The position numbers and the translations under genes were made by a program. The notes under the pieces are model-generated. The model searched no databases, was not told the origin of the DNA, and worked only from the letters and a program-made list of their open reading frames with translations. 64,000 bases of DNA from Hydractinia symbiolongicarpus (taxonomy: Eukaryota; Cnidaria; Hydrozoa; Anthoathecata; Hydractiniidae). This document shows positions 23,396 to 39,051 of this stretch, in pieces. The DNA lies in assembly GCF_029227915.1 (NCBI RefSeq), contig NC_079883.1:9920001-9984000 (forward strand), written 5' to 3'. The number at the start of each line of letters is the position of its first letter. Within the stretch, counting starts at the first letter, position 1.

Positions 23396-23746
23396 CCTTA
23401 AGTCAAAATGAATGAGCTTAGAAAAGTTGCGCGGCCAAATGTCGGTGGTGACTTAAACGCTAAGGTAAAACCTCGCTTGGCTGTTACGAAACGTGATTGC
23501 GATATAAGTCCTCGGAAGGCGGCGGAATTTTATTTTATTTGCCATTCCGTCAGGGTTATTGGATGATCGGCAATAGATCGAGTTTGTATGCATTTGAAAG
23601 CTCTTTTTTCTCGTACTATCACCTGAAAATGTCGTAGGAAAATGTCATAGGAAACACTTTCAACAACCGCCACGTTCCTTAATTGTTATAACAAGAAATA
23701 TATCACAGCACCATTGAAATGAAAAGGCAACAAATGAAAATGAAAA

Positions 23747-23864
23747 GCCTACGACACCGGGAGTTCCCAGGCGGTCCCCCATCCAAGTACTATCCCGGCC
23801 CGACGATGCTTAACTTCCGTGATCAGACGAGAACGGGTGTGTTCATCGTGGTATGGCCGTAGAC
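23747..23864 (-). rRNA. 5S: 5S ribosomal RNA, unit 5
   Basis: Same sequence as unit 1; T4 terminator at 23743-23746. Confidence 0.97.
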
Positions 23865-24061
23865 ATTAGTAGGGGCAAATACGTGCAATTTATTTTGACG
23901 TTGTGATCAAATTTTTTTATTTAATTTCTTTGAGTTACTTAGGACAAGGCGTATGCATGGATTATCTATTAGACTTTAAGGTTATAGTTTTGTGAAAAAA
24001 ACAATGTTTTTTTAAAGATGTGTGGCTATAAAAATAGCCGTTGTTTTCTGAGTGTAGCGGT

Positions 24062-24442
24062 TTACTTCTTCTGTCCTTTGTCGTTCTTCTTTGGGAGTAA
24101 GACAGCTTGAATGTTTGGCAAAACACCACCAGCTGCAATGGTTACACCGCTCAAAAGTTTGTTTAATTCTTCATCATTACGAACAGCCAATTGTAAATGT
24201 CTTGGAATAATCCTAGCTTTTTTGTTGTCTCTTGCTGCGTTACCAGCCAACTCCAATATCTCAGCAGATAAATATTCCAAGACGGCTGCTAAGTAAACTG
24301 GTGCTCCAGATCCAATTCGGTTAGCATAGTGCCCTCTACGAAGGAATCTATGCACTCTACCGACTGGAAATTGAAGTCCAGCTCTTGAGGATCTTGTCTT
24401 GGCTTTAGCCTTAGCTTTTCCACCTTTTCCACGTCCAGACAT
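24062..24442 (-). CDS. H2A: Histone H2A, unit 5
   Basis: 126 residues, majority form. Stem-loop at 24024-24039 (minus). Confidence 0.98.
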   Translation of the reverse strand: MSGRGKGGKAKAKAKTRSSRAGLQFPVGRVHRFLRRGHYANRIGSGAPVYLAAVLEYLSAEILELAGNAARDNKKARIIPRHLQLAVRNDEELNKLLSGVTIAAGGVLPNIQAVLLPKKNDKGQKK

Positions 24443-24726
24443 AACTGCGATTTGATTTGTAAGTTAATACAAAAACGTACGAATATTTAACGTAAGTGTT
24501 AACGAAATAAACTTTACTCGTTTTTTCATCATAAAAATAGGATCGAAATCATGTTTTTTTAACCAATCATAATTAAGTATTAAACAAAAGATTTTTTTTT
24601 TAACCAATTAAATTGCGTATCGGCGTTTTCGGATCGAATTCGATCCGATTTTTTTACTTATAAACAAAAAGTTTTGACTTGCAGTTTAATGCTTATTTAC
24701 AAGTTAAGTAGCAAAAATTTTTAACC

Positions 24727-25131
24727 ATGTCTGACGCAGCAGCTAAAGGAGGAAAACAGGCACCTAAAGTAGCCAAGAAAGGTGAAAAAAGAGCCGGCAA
24801 AAAAGGAGGAAAGATTGGTGGAACTGGTGAAAAGAAACGCAAGAGAAAGAGAAAGGAAAGTTATGCTATTTACATCTACAATGTTTTGAAACAAGTTCAC
24901 CCAGATGTCGGAGTTTCAAGCAAAGCTATGAGCATCATGAACTCATTTGTCAACGACATCTTTGAGCGCATTGCTTCCGAAGCTTCGCGTTTGGCTCTTC
25001 AAAACAAAAAGTCGACCATCTCTTCTCGTGAAATTCAAACCGCAGTACGTCTTCTCTTGCCTGGAGAACTTGCAAAACACGCAGTCAGTGAAGGAACAAA
25101 AGCCGTCACAAAATACACAAGCAGCAAGTAA
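24727..25131 (+). CDS. H2B: Histone H2B, unit 5
   Basis: 134 residues, majority form. Stem-loop at 25155-25170. Confidence 0.98.
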   Translation: MSDAAAKGGKQAPKVAKKGEKRAGKKGGKIGGTGEKKRKRKRKESYAIYIYNVLKQVHPDVGVSSKAMSIMNSFVNDIFERIASEASRLALQNKKSTISSREIQTAVRLLLPGELAKHAVSEGTKAVTKYTSSK

Positions 25132-25593
25132 ACCAACGTCTACCAAACACAAACGGTCTTTTTTAAGACCACACATCTTTAAAAAAACATTTACTTGGCG
25201 TCACTACAAGTTAACCGAAGTTAATAAAACTTCTAAATAATGTGCTTAAGAACACTAGCCTACATTTAAAATACTTCCCCATGTGTGTGTGTGGATTAGC
25301 TTCACTTTTCATACGTATTATTAGCTGTACTTGCAGAAAAGACAAGTACATTGATCCATGTTATTGCTTACATTTAACTTAACCCAGCTTTTCACGGAAA
25401 CACTCCCAGGCAAATTAACCCTACAAAGTATTTCTAAATTTTTTTTGTGTCATATATGACATAGTATCGTATAGCAATAAATGTAACTGTGACAAGACTT
25501 TACACATTGTGTAATTTGGAAGCGTGCACAAAGTAATGTTTTAAAAGATTTGTGGCTATAAAAATAGCCGTTTTTGTTGAGCAATGACAACGC

Positions 25594-25950
<357 letters not shown>

Positions 25951-26428
25951 TTAACAGAATTCAGACAGCTTTAAAAAGAGGCCATAAAATTACCTACTGC
26001 TCGTGGAAACACCCTAATTAACCAATAGAGTTGCGTCATTACAAAATGTTCCGAACATTTTGTACATTTTTTTAAGTAAAACTGTAGTTTTTTTAAAAAT
26101 TCGTGGTCTTAATGTTTCAGTAAGGCAATAAATTTGGCATCGTTGGAATTCGCCAAACCTTCTGCTACTTACTAAAAAAAAAAAAAGTCAAAAGCTTTTG
26201 TGTATCAGAAGATACAGCCGTTTTCCCGTAGCCAAAAAACACAGATTTTATAAAAATGTTAAAGTAATGAGCGTAATGTCATTATGCAGCCAATCAGAAA
26301 TTACTTTCTTAGCACCAATCAAATGGTTTGTTTTGAACCTTAGCTGTCAATCAATATGAGAAATAAAACTTTGGCGCGATAGTGCATTTTAGACCGTCTT
26401 GTGTATCCGTACTACATCGACTTCTTAA

Positions 26429-26842
<414 letters not shown>

Positions 26843-27203
26843 GCATCTTACCAAACAAAAAACGGCTATTTTTATAGCCACACATCCATAAAAAATATTA
26901 CGGCTAGCTTTTTATATCAAACTTTGTTCTGCTTTCTGTTTAAATTTTATGCTACATAAAAATTTTATGCTACATAAAGTTTGACAATGTTAAAAATATG
27001 AAGGGCAAGAAAAGTAAAAGCAAGAAAATAAGAAATTTAAAAACGAAAATACTTAAACTTAGGGAATCTAATCTTAAAATTACTCTTTTTTAACTGTTTA
27101 AGTGACTTAAACAAGTTTAACTTTGTACCAAGATAATGTTTTTTTGTAAATGTGTGGCTATAAAAATAGCCGTTTGTTAATGTAATAGCCAGATACACAC
27201 AAA

Positions 27204-27755
27204 TTATTTTTTTGCGGTCTTCTTTGCTGCCTTTTTGGGAGTCTTTTTGACCTTCTTTGCTGCAGGTTTTTTAGCAACAGGCTTCTTTGTGGGTTTCTTA
27301 GCTGCTGGTTTCTTAGCCGAGGCTTTCTTTGTGGCAGGCTTCTTTGCTGCTTTCTTTGGCGTGCTCTTCTTTGCTGGCTTCTTTTTTGGTGTACTTTTCT
27401 TTGCAGTAGGCTTCTTTGCCGTTGGCTTTTTTGCTGCGGCCTTTTTCTTAGGTTTTTCTTTTTTTACCTGACCTAGCTTGAATGATCCAGAAGCACCAGT
27501 GCCTTTAGTTTGAATCAAATCGCCTGATGTTACTCCTCGTTTAAGAGCCATTTTCAGATGATGATCTGAGTTTTCAGCAACTTTGTAATTTGCATGAATA
27601 TATTTTGTAATAGCTTGGCGAGATGAACCACCGCGTTCCTTTAGGGTAGCGATAGCAGCCTTGATCATGTCCACATATTTAGGGTGATCAGCTGTCTTCT
27701 TTGCAGCAGGTTTCTTCTTGGGTGCGATTTTCTTTGGAGAAGCTGCTTCACTCAT
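27204..27755 (-). CDS. H1: Histone H1, unit 5
   Basis: 183 residues from the ATG at 27753-27755. Stem-loop at 27156-27171 (minus). Confidence 0.97.
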   Translation of the reverse strand: MSEAASPKKIAPKKKPAAKKTADHPKYVDMIKAAIATLKERGGSSRQAITKYIHANYKVAENSDHHLKMALKRGVTSGDLIQTKGTGASGSFKLGQVKKEKPKKKAAAKKPTAKKPTAKKSTPKKKPAKKSTPKKAAKKPATKKASAKKPAAKKPTKKPVAKKPAAKKVKKTPKKAAKKTAKK

Positions 27756-28334
27756 TTTTAATGTTTTCTTACAACAATCCAACGATAAACGATGCTTGTT
27801 ATCACAGTAGAAGTATACTAAACATTACCGTGTAAATGAGATATAATTTAAGACGGTGCGAAGTATGCGGACGTAAAAGTACCACTCCCGGGAATTGATT
27901 TGGCGCGAAAACAGAAATGTGTGTTTCTGTACATCGTATAATGTCCGTTTTGGGAGCCGCGACTATGCGAAAGCATGTTAATTTTTATTTGTAGCACGAC
28001 GCAATAGTCTGAAAGAGAAGCTGCTGGAGTTTGAGGTCTTCAGCATTACATCTACTCTGTTAATTTGGGCTTCTTCCGCGCCCGTGTTAGGATTTTCATA
28101 AAGCGTTCTTTGGTTTGCGTTGCGTATGTCGGCCTACATCATCGACACGGCCTGTTTCCGGCTATTAGGAGCAATTCATATATTGGGCACTGCGTTTCGA
28201 CTTTTTTATTAGACCACAGTAAAAAAATTCACTCACAGAAGTCCCTTTCTTTCATGGCTACAAACACGAAGAATTCTGTCGTAAGTAAAACGAATGCGCA
28301 AGCCAAAATAACGATGGGGCGAAGTCATAAGCAT

Positions 28335-28407
28335 CGCCCTGTGGCCCAATGGATAAGGCATCTGACTACGAATCAGGGGATTCCAGGTTCGACTCCTGGC
28401 AGGGTCG
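28335..28407 (+). tRNA. tRNA-Arg(ACG): tRNA-Arg(ACG), unit 5 (C1 variant)
   Basis: Last copy in the window with C at base 1. Confidence 0.93.
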
Positions 28408-28729
28408 CACTGTCGCATTTCGGCTGCATGGTCTACTGTGTAACGCGCGCGCACGTTCTGGCGTAATGCGTTGATAAACGGAATGTACGCAGTCATATTG
28501 GAAAGTAATATCACGCACTTAGTATCGTCGCCTTTGTTAGCATTCATGTAAGTTACCATCCACTCGCTACAGTCGCTCTCCATCCTACGGCTAAATCAAC
28601 AGCCGTGATTTTTACTATGTCGCCGTCCATCCGTACGCGGTGACAGTTGTAAGCTTTACAGTAACGTGACATGCTCCACAAGCAGTTACGGTGTGTGGAC
28701 GATGCCTATCATGGCAACGCTTGTTCTTT

Positions 28730-28915
28730 ATCGCTTCTCGGCCTAATGGCTAAGATCAAGTGTAGTATCTGTTCTTATCAGTTTAATATCTGGTAGGCCA
28801 TTCTCTGAATGGTCAGTATATTAATCTGATTTTTGGCCTTGGGTCATGGAGGTGGATTCATTCACGCCGTGACCACGGGTTGCCTTGGTGTTGCACTATT
28901 ACCGATGGCGGCCCA
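28730..28915 (+). ncRNA. U2: U2 snRNA, unit 5
   Basis: Matches unit 1 U2; candidate PSE at 28676-28691. Confidence 0.96.
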
Positions 28916-29106
28916 CATAAGCAATAAAAGAATAATAGCAGTCCTCTTTCCGACGGCACTCTGCATAGTCTACGGCGGGAACAAAACGCGTACACTGGGG
29001 GAGAATACAGCCTATGCCCCGCGACACGGCAGTTTATAACACACTCAAGCCACAAGCATTAACAAACTTTGAAGGGTACCCTCATGCTACGGTGCAGTTC
29101 CAACTC

Positions 29107-29271
29107 ATACTTACCTGACGGGGAAGTAAAGACTGATCAATGAGGGTTTTCTTCCAGAGTGAGGCTCTTGCATTGCACTACGCTTGGGCTGACCTCTGCG
29201 ATTACTGCAAACGTCAGTAACTCGACCGTACAATTTCTGGTAGTGGGGGCCTGCGTCCGCGCTCGCCCCCT
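29107..29271 (+). ncRNA. U1: U1 snRNA, unit 5
   Basis: Matches unit 1 U1; candidate PSE at 29050-29063. Confidence 0.96.
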
Positions 29272-29622
29272 CCTTAAGTCAAAATGAATGAGCTTAGAAA
29301 AGTTGCGCGGCCAAATGTCGGTGGTGACTTAAACGCTAAGGTAAAACCTCGCTTGGCTGTTACGAAACGTGATTGCGATATAAGTCCTCGGAAGGCGGCG
29401 GAATTTTATTTTATTTGCCATTCCGTCAGGGTTATTGGATGATCGGCAATAGATCGAGTTTGTATGCATTTGAAAGCTCTTTTTTCTCGTACTATCACCT
29501 GAAAATGTCGTAGGAAAATGTCATAGGAAACACTTTCAACAACCGCCACGTTCCTTAATTGTTATAACAAGAAATATATCACAGCACCATTGAAATGAAA
29601 AGGCAACAAATGAAAATGAAAA

Positions 29623-29740
29623 GCCTACGACACCGGGAGTTCCCAGGCGGTCCCCCATCCAAGTACTATCCCGGCCCGACGATGCTTAACTTCCGTGATC
29701 AGACGAGAACGGGTGTGTTCATCGTGGTATGGCCGTAGAC
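29623..29740 (-). rRNA. 5S: 5S ribosomal RNA, unit 6
   Basis: Same sequence as unit 1, with type A flanks and T4 terminator at 29619-29622. Confidence 0.97.
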
Positions 29741-29937
29741 ATTAGTAGGGGCAAATACGTGCAATTTATTTTGACGTTGTGATCAAATTTTTTTATTTAA
29801 TTTCTTTGAGTTACTTAGGACAAGGCGTATGCATGGATTATCTATTAGACTTTAAGGTTATAGTTTTGTGAAAAAAACAATGTTTTTTTAAAGATGTGTG
29901 GCTATAAAAATAGCCGTTGTTTTCTGAGTGTAGCGGT

Positions 29938-30318
29938 TTACTTCTTCTGTCCTTTGTCGTTCTTCTTTGGGAGTAAGACAGCTTGAATGTTTGGCAAAAC
30001 ACCACCAGCTGCAATGGTTACACCGCTCAAAAGTTTGTTTAATTCTTCATCATTACGAACAGCCAATTGTAAATGTCTTGGAATAATCCTAGCTTTTTTG
30101 TTGTCTCTTGCTGCGTTACCAGCCAACTCCAATATCTCAGCAGATAAATATTCCAAGACGGCTGCTAAGTAAACTGGTGCTCCAGATCCAATTCGGTTAG
30201 CATAGTGCCCTCTACGAAGGAATCTATGCACTCTACCGACTGGAAATTGAAGTCCAGCTCTTGAGGATCTTGTCTTGGCTTTAGCCTTAGCTTTTCCACC
30301 TTTTCCACGTCCAGACAT
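29938..30318 (-). CDS. H2A: Histone H2A, unit 6
   Basis: 126 residues, majority form. Stem-loop at 29900-29915 (minus). Confidence 0.98.
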   Translation of the reverse strand: MSGRGKGGKAKAKAKTRSSRAGLQFPVGRVHRFLRRGHYANRIGSGAPVYLAAVLEYLSAEILELAGNAARDNKKARIIPRHLQLAVRNDEELNKLLSGVTIAAGGVLPNIQAVLLPKKNDKGQKK

Positions 30319-30602
30319 AACTGCGATTTGATTTGTAAGTTAATACAAAAACGTACGAATATTTAACGTAAGTGTTAACGAAATAAACTTTACTCGTTTT
30401 TTCATCATAAAAATAGGATCGAAATCATGTTTTTTTAACCAATCATAATTAAGTATTAAACAAAAGATTTTTTTTTTAACCAATTAAATTGCGTATCGGC
30501 GTTTTCGGATCGAATTCGATCCGATTTTTTTACTTATAAACAAAAAGTTTTGACTTGCAGTTTAATGCTTATTTACAAGTTAAGTAGCAAAAATTTTTAA
30601 CC

Positions 30603-30784
30603 ATGTCTGACGCAGCAGCTAAAGGAGGAAAACAGGCACCTAAAGTAGCCAAGAAAGGTGAAAAAAGAGCCGGCAAAAAAGGAGGAAAGATTGGTGGAAC
30701 TGGTGAAAAGAAACGCAAGAGAAAGAGAAAGGAAAGTTATGCTATTTACATCTACAATGTTTTGAAACAAGTTCACCCAGATGT
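30603..30784 (+). CDS. H2B: Histone H2B, unit 6, cut by assembly gap
   Basis: The first 60 codons are readable and equal the majority H2B up to KQVHPD, with two bases of codon 61. The run of N then replaces the histone fold, stop codon and stem-loop. The truncation is a sequencing gap, not evidence of a broken gene. Open frames that appear to run through the N stretch are artefacts. Confidence 0.95.
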
Positions 30785-31284
30785 NNNNNNNNNNNNNNNN
30801 NNNNNNNNNNNNNNNNNNNNNNNNNNNNNNNNNNNNNNNNNNNNNNNNNNNNNNNNNNNNNNNNNNNNNNNNNNNNNNNNNNNNNNNNNNNNNNNNNNNN
30901 NNNNNNNNNNNNNNNNNNNNNNNNNNNNNNNNNNNNNNNNNNNNNNNNNNNNNNNNNNNNNNNNNNNNNNNNNNNNNNNNNNNNNNNNNNNNNNNNNNNN
31001 NNNNNNNNNNNNNNNNNNNNNNNNNNNNNNNNNNNNNNNNNNNNNNNNNNNNNNNNNNNNNNNNNNNNNNNNNNNNNNNNNNNNNNNNNNNNNNNNNNNN
31101 NNNNNNNNNNNNNNNNNNNNNNNNNNNNNNNNNNNNNNNNNNNNNNNNNNNNNNNNNNNNNNNNNNNNNNNNNNNNNNNNNNNNNNNNNNNNNNNNNNNN
31201 NNNNNNNNNNNNNNNNNNNNNNNNNNNNNNNNNNNNNNNNNNNNNNNNNNNNNNNNNNNNNNNNNNNNNNNNNNNNNNNNNNNN
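30785..31284. other. Assembly gap, 500 N
   Basis: Exactly 500 N, a conventional placeholder length. By comparison with unit 1 (1405-1784), 380 bp are missing, or about 378 in the type B form: the rest of H2B, its stem-loop and the spacer up to the TG repeat. Confidence 0.99.
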
Positions 31285-31589
31285 GTGTGGATTAGCTTCA
31301 CTTTTCATACGTATTATTAGCTGTACTTGCAGAAAAGACAAGTACATTGATCCATGTTATTGCTTACATTTAACTTAACCCAGCTTTTCACGGAAACACT
31401 CCCAGGCAAATTAACCCTACAAAGTATTTCTAAATTTTTTTTGTGTCATATATGACATAGTATCGTATAGCAATAAATGTAACTGTGACAAGACTTTACA
31501 CATTGTGTAATTTGGAAGCGTGCACAAAGTAATGTTTTAAAAGATTTGTGGCTATAAAAATAGCCGTTTTTGTTGAGCAATGACAACGC

Positions 31590-31946
<357 letters not shown>

Positions 31947-32424
31947 TTAACAGAATTCAGACAGCTTTAAAAAGAGGCCATAAAATTACCTACTGCTCGT
32001 GGAAACACCCTAATTAACCAATAGAGTTGCGTCATTACAAAATGTTCCGAACATTTTGTACATTTTTTTAAGTAAAACTGTAGTTTTTTTAAAAATTCGT
32101 GGTCTTAATGTTTCAGTAAGGCAATAAATTTGGCATCGTTGGAATTCGCCAAACCTTCTGCTACTTACTAAAAAAAAAAAAAGTCAAAAGCTTTTGTGTA
32201 TCAGAAGATACAGCCGTTTTCCCGTAGCCAAAAAACACAGATTTTATAAAAATGTTAAAGTAATGAGCGTAATGTCATTATGCAGCCAATCAGAAATTAC
32301 TTTCTTAGCACCAATCAAATGGTTTGTTTTGAACCTTAGCTGTCAATCAATATGAGAAATAAAACTTTGGCGCGATAGTGCATTTTAGACCGTCTTGTGT
32401 ATCCGTACTACATCGACTTCTTAA

Positions 32425-32838
<414 letters not shown>

Positions 32839-33199
32839 GCATCTTACCAAACAAAAAACGGCTATTTTTATAGCCACACATCCATAAAAAATATTACGGC
32901 TAGCTTTTTATATCAAACTTTGTCCTGCTTTCTGTTTAAATTTTATGCTACATAAAAATTTTATGCTACATAAAGTTTGACAATGTTAAAAATATGAAGG
33001 GCAAGAAAAGTAAAAGCAAGAAAATAAGAAATTTAAAAACGAAAATACTTAAACTTAGGGAATCTAATCTTAAATTTACTCTTTTTTAACTGTTTAAGTG
33101 ACTTAAACAAGTTTAACTTTGTACCAAGATAATGTTTTTTTGTAAATGTGTGGCTATAAAAATAGCCGTTTGTTAATGTAATAGCCAGATACACACAAA

Positions 33200-33751
33200 T
33201 TATTTTTTTGCGGTCTTCTTTGCTGCCTTTTTGGGAGTCTTTTTGACCTTCTTTGCTGCAGGTTTTTTAGCAACAGGCTTCTTTGTGGGTTTCTTAGCTG
33301 CTGGTTTCTTAGCCGAGGCTTTCTTTGTGGCAGGCTTCTTTGCTGCTTTCTTTGGCGTGCTCTTCTTTGCTGGCTTCTTTTTTGGTGTACTTTTCTTTGC
33401 AGTAGGCTTCTTTGCCGTTGGCTTTTTTGCTGCGGCCTTTTTCTTAGGTTTTTCTTTTTTTACCTGACCTAGCTTGAATGATCCAGAAGCACCAGTGCCT
33501 TTAGTTTGAATCAAATCGCCTGATGTTACTCCTCGTTTAAGAGCCATTTTCAGATGATGATCTGAGTTTTCAGCAACTTTGTAATTTGCATGAATATATT
33601 TTGTAATAGCTTGGCGAGATGAACCACCGCGTTCCTTTAGGGTAGCGATAGCAGCCTTGATCATGTCCACATATTTAGGGTGATCAGCTGTCTTCTTTGC
33701 AGCAGGTTTCTTCTTGGGTGCGATTTTCTTTGGAGAAGCTGCTTCACTCAT
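33200..33751 (-). CDS. H1: Histone H1, unit 6
   Basis: 183 residues from the ATG at 33749-33751. Stem-loop at 33152-33167 (minus). Confidence 0.97.
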   Translation of the reverse strand: MSEAASPKKIAPKKKPAAKKTADHPKYVDMIKAAIATLKERGGSSRQAITKYIHANYKVAENSDHHLKMALKRGVTSGDLIQTKGTGASGSFKLGQVKKEKPKKKAAAKKPTAKKPTAKKSTPKKKPAKKSTPKKAAKKPATKKASAKKPAAKKPTKKPVAKKPAAKKVKKTPKKAAKKTAKK

Positions 33752-34330
33752 TTTTAATGTTTTCTTACAACAATCCAACGATAAACGATGCTTGTTATCA
33801 CAGTAGAAGTATACTAAACATTACCGTGTAAATGAGATATAATTTAAGACGGTGCGAAGTATGCGGACGTAAAAGTACCACTCCCGGGAATTGATTTGGC
33901 GCGAAAACAGAAATGTGTGTTTCTGTACATCGTATAATGTCCGTTTTGGGTGCCGCGACTATGCGAAAGCATGTTAATTTTTATTTGTAGTACGACGCAA
34001 TAGTCTGCAAGAGAAGCTGCTGGAGTTTGAGGTCTTCAGCATTACATCTAGTCTGTTAATTTGGGCTTCTTCCGCGCTCGTGTTAGGATTTTCATAAAGC
34101 GTTCTTTGGTTTGCGTTGCGTATGTCGGCCTACATCATCGACACGGCCTGTTTCCGGCTATTAGGAGCAATTCATATATTGGGCACTGCGTTTCGACTTT
34201 TTTATTAGACCACAGTAAAAAAATTCACTCACAGAAGTCCCTTTCTTTCATGGCTACAAACACGAAGAATTCTGTCGTAAGTAAAACGAATGCGCAAGCC
34301 AAAATGACGATGGGGCGAAGTCATAAGCAT

Positions 34331-34403
34331 GGCCCTGTGGCCCAATGGATAAGGCATCTGACTACGAATCAGGGGATTCCAGGTTCGACTCCTGGCAGGG
34401 TCG
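34331..34403 (+). tRNA. tRNA-Arg(ACG): tRNA-Arg(ACG), unit 6 (G1 form)
   Basis: First copy with G at base 1, which restores the G1-C72 pair; the acceptor strand GGCCCTG pairs with CAGGGTC (G2-U71 wobble). Otherwise identical to type A, and also without a nearby T4 terminator. Confidence 0.95.
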
Positions 34404-34725
34404 CACTGTCGCATTTCGGCTGCATGGTCTACTGTGTAACGCGCGCGCACGTTCTGGCGTAATGCGTTGATAAACGGAATGTACGCAGACATATTGGAAA
34501 GTAATATCACGCACTTAGTATCGTCGCCTTTGTTAGCATTCATGTAAGTTACCATCCACTCGCTACAGTCGCTCTCCATCCTACGGCTAAATCAACAGCC
34601 GTGATTTTTACTATGTCGCCGTCCATCCGTACGCGGTGACAGTTGTAAGCTTTACAGTAACGTGACATGCTCCACAAGCAGTTACGGTGTGTGGACGATG
34701 CCTATCATGGCAACGCTTGTTCTTT

Positions 34726-34911
34726 ATCGCTTCTCGGCCTAATGGCTAAGATCAAGTGTAGTATCTGTTCTTATCAGTTTAATATCTGGTAGGCCATTCT
34801 CTGAATGGTCAGTATATTAATCTGATTTTTGGCCTTGGGTCATGGAGGTGGATTCATTCACGCCGTGACCACGGGTTGCCTTGGTGTTGCACTATTACCG
34901 ATGGCGGCCCA
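34726..34911 (+). ncRNA. U2: U2 snRNA, unit 6
   Basis: Same RNA as in type A units; no A/B difference falls in U2. Confidence 0.96.
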
Positions 34912-35102
34912 CATAAGCAATAAAAGAATAATAGCAGTCCTCTTTCCGACGGCACTCTGCATAGTCTACGGCGGGAACAAAACGCGTACACTGGGGGAGA
35001 ATACAGCCTATGCCCCGCGACACGGCAGTTTATAACACACTCAAGCCACAAGCATTAACAAACTTTGAAGGGTACCCTCATGCTACGGTGCAGTTCCAAC
35101 TC

Positions 35103-35267
35103 ATACTTACCTGACGGGGAAGTAAAGACTGATCAATGAGGGTTTTCTTCCAGAGTGAGGCTCTTGCATTGCACTACGCTTGGGCTGACCTCTGCGATTA
35201 CTGCAAACGTCAGTAACTCGACCGTACAATTTCTGGTAGTGGGGGCCTGCGTCCGCGCTCGCCCCCT
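35103..35267 (+). ncRNA. U1: U1 snRNA, unit 6
   Basis: Same RNA as in type A units; candidate PSE at 35046-35059. Confidence 0.96.
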
Positions 35268-35596
35268 CCTTAAGTCAAAATGAATGAGCTTAGAAAAGTT
35301 GCGCGGCCAAATGTCGGTGGTGACTTAAACGCTAAGGTAAAACCTCGCTTGGCTGTTACGAAACGTGATTGCGATATAAGTCCTCGGAAGGCGGCGGAAT
35401 TTTATTTTATTTGCCATTCCGTCAGGGTTATTGGATGATCGGCAATAGATCGAGTTTGTATGCATTTGAAAGCTCTTTTTTCTCGTACTATCACCTGAAA
35501 ATGTCGTAGGAAAATGTCATAGGAAACACTTTCAACAACCGCCACGTTCCTTAATTGTTATAACAAGAAATATATCACAGCAAATGAAAATGAAAA

Positions 35597-35714
35597 GCCT
35601 ACGACACCGGGAGTTCCCAGGCGGTCCCCCATCCAAGTACTATCCCGGCCCGACGATGCTTAACTTCCGTGATCAGACGAGAACGGGTGTGTTCATCGTG
35701 GTATGGCCGTAGAC
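35597..35714 (-). rRNA. 5S: 5S ribosomal RNA, unit 7
   Basis: Gene sequence unchanged. The type B flank keeps the two nearest T4 runs and loses the third. A private substitution at 35718 is at -4. Confidence 0.97.
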
Positions 35715-35911
35715 ATTGGTAGGTGCAAATACGTGCAATTTATTTTGACGTTGTGATCAAATTTTTTTATTTAATTTCTTTGAGTTACTTAGGACAAGGC
35801 GTATGCATGGATTATCTATTAGACTTTAAGGTTATAGTTTTGTGAAAAAAACAATGTTTTTTTAAAGATGTGTGGCTATAAAAATAGCCGTTGTTTTCTG
35901 AGTGTAGCGGT

Positions 35912-36292
35912 TTACTTCTTCTGTCCTTTGTCGTTCTTCTTTGGGAGTAAGACAGCTTGAATGTTTGGCAAAACACCACCAGCTGCAATGGTTACACCGC
36001 TCAAAAGTTTGTTTAATTCTTCATCATTACGAACAGCCAATTGTAAATGTCTTGGAATAATCCTAGCTTTTTTGTTGTCTCTTGCTGCGTTACCAGCCAA
36101 CTCCAATATCTCAGCAGATAAATATTCCAAGACGGCTGCTAAGTAAACTGGTGCTCCAGATCCAATTCGGTTAGCATAGTGCCCTCTACGAAGGAATCTA
36201 TGCACTCTACCGACTGGAAATTGAAGTCCAGCTCTTGAGGATCTTGTCTTGGCTTTAGCCTTAGCTTTTCCACCTTTTCCACGTCCAGACAT
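35912..36292 (-). CDS. H2A: Histone H2A, unit 7
   Basis: 126 residues, majority form. Stem-loop at 35874-35889 (minus). Confidence 0.98.
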   Translation of the reverse strand: MSGRGKGGKAKAKAKTRSSRAGLQFPVGRVHRFLRRGHYANRIGSGAPVYLAAVLEYLSAEILELAGNAARDNKKARIIPRHLQLAVRNDEELNKLLSGVTIAAGGVLPNIQAVLLPKKNDKGQKK

Positions 36293-36576
36293 AACTGCGA
36301 TTTGATTTGTAAGTTAATACAAAAACGTACGAATATTTAACGTAAGTGTTAACGAAATAAACTTTACTCGTTTTTTCATCATAAAAATAGGATCGAAATC
36401 ATGTTTTTTTAACCAATCATAATTAAGTATTAAACAAAAGATTTTTTTTTTAACCAATTAAATTGCGTATCGGCGTTTTCGGATCGAATTCGATCCGATT
36501 TTTTTACTTATAAACAAAAAGTTTTGACTTGCAGTTTAATGCTTATTTACAAGTTAAGTAGCAAAAATTTTTAACC

Positions 36577-36981
36577 ATGTCTGACGCAGCAGCTAAAGGA
36601 GGAAAACAGGCACCTAAAGTAGCCAAGAAAGGTGAAAAAAGAGCCGGCAAAAAAGGAGGAAAGATTGGTGGAACTGGTGAAAAGAAACGCAAGAGAAAGA
36701 GAAAGGAAAGTTATGCTATTTACATCTACAATGTTTTGAAACAAGTTCACCCAGATGTCGGAGTTTCAAGCAAAGCTATGAGCATCATGAACTCATTTGT
36801 CAACGACATCTTTGAGCGCATTGCTTCCGAAGCTTCGCGTTTGGCTCTTCAAAACAAAAAGTCGACCATCTCTTCTCGTGAAATTCAAACCGCAGTACGT
36901 CTTCTCTTGCCTGGAGAACTTGCAAAACACGCAGTCAGTGAAGGAACAAAAGCCGTCACAAAATACACAAGCAGCAAGTAA
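36577..36981 (+). CDS. H2B: Histone H2B, unit 7
   Basis: 134 residues, majority form. Stem-loop at 37005-37020. Confidence 0.98.
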   Translation: MSDAAAKGGKQAPKVAKKGEKRAGKKGGKIGGTGEKKRKRKRKESYAIYIYNVLKQVHPDVGVSSKAMSIMNSFVNDIFERIASEASRLALQNKKSTISSREIQTAVRLLLPGELAKHAVSEGTKAVTKYTSSK

Positions 36982-37441
36982 ACCAACGTCTACCAAACAC
37001 AAACGGTCTTTTTTAAGACCACACATCTTTAAAAAAACATTTACTTGGCGTCACTACAAGTTAACCGAAGTTAATAAAACTTCTAAATAATGTGCTTAAG
37101 AACACTAGCCTACATTTAAAATACTTCCCCATGTGTGTGTGGATTAGCTTCACTTTTCATACGTATTATTAGCTGTACTTGCAGAAAAGACAAGTACATT
37201 GATCCATGTTATTGCTTACATTTAACTTAACCCAGCTTTTCACGGAAACACTCCCAGGCAAATTAACCCTACAAAGTATTTCTAAATTTTTTTTGTGTCA
37301 TATATGACATAGTATCGTATAGCAATAAATGTAACTGTGACAAGACTTTACACATTGTGTAATTTGGAAGCGTGCACAAAGTAATGTTTTAAAAGATTTG
37401 TGGCTATAAAAATAGCCGTTTTTGTTGAGCAATGACAACGC

Positions 37442-37798
<357 letters not shown>

Positions 37799-38276
37799 TT
37801 AACAGAATTCAGACAGCTTTAAAAAGAGGCCATAAAATTACCTACTGCTCGTGGAAACACCCTAATTAACCAATAGAGTTGCGTCATTACAAAATGTTCC
37901 GAACATTTTGTACATTTTTTTAAGTAAAACTGTAGTTTTTTTAAAAATTCGTGGTCTTAATGTTTCAGTAAGGCAATAAATTTGGCATCGTTGGAATTCG
38001 CCAAACCTTCTGCTACTTACTAAAAAAAAAAAAAGTCAAAAGCTTTTGTGTATCAGAAGATACAGCCGTTTTCCCGTAGCCAAAAAACACAGATTTTATA
38101 AAAATGTTAAAGTAATGAGCGTAATGTCATTATGCAGCCAATCAGAAATTACTTTCTTAGCACCAATCAAATGGTTTGTTTTGAACCTTAGCTGTCAATC
38201 AATATGAGAAATAAAACTTTGGCGCGATAGTGCATTTTAGACCGTCTTGTGTATCCGTACTACATCGACTTCTTAA

Positions 38277-38690
<414 letters not shown>

Positions 38691-39051
38691 GCATCTTACC
38701 AAACAAAAAACGGCTATTTTTATAGCCACACATCCATAAAAAATATTACGGCTAGCTTTTTATATCAAACTTTGTCCTGCTTTCTGTTTAAATTTTATGC
38801 TACATAAAAATTTTATGCTACATAAAGTTTGACAATGTTAAAAATATGAAGGGCAAGAAAAGTAAAAGCAAGAAAATAAGAAATTTAAAAACGAAAATAC
38901 TTAAACTTAGGGAATCTAATCTTAAATTTACTCTTTTTTAACTGTTTAAGTGACTTAAACAAGTTTAACTTTGTACCAAGATAATGTTTTTTTGTAAATG
39001 TGTGGCTATAAAAATAGCCGTTTGTTAATGTAATAGCCAGATACACACAAA

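Noticed and set aside
30597-31347. Apparent long open frames through unit 6
   Set aside because: They run through the 500 N and exist only because N codons are not read as stops.
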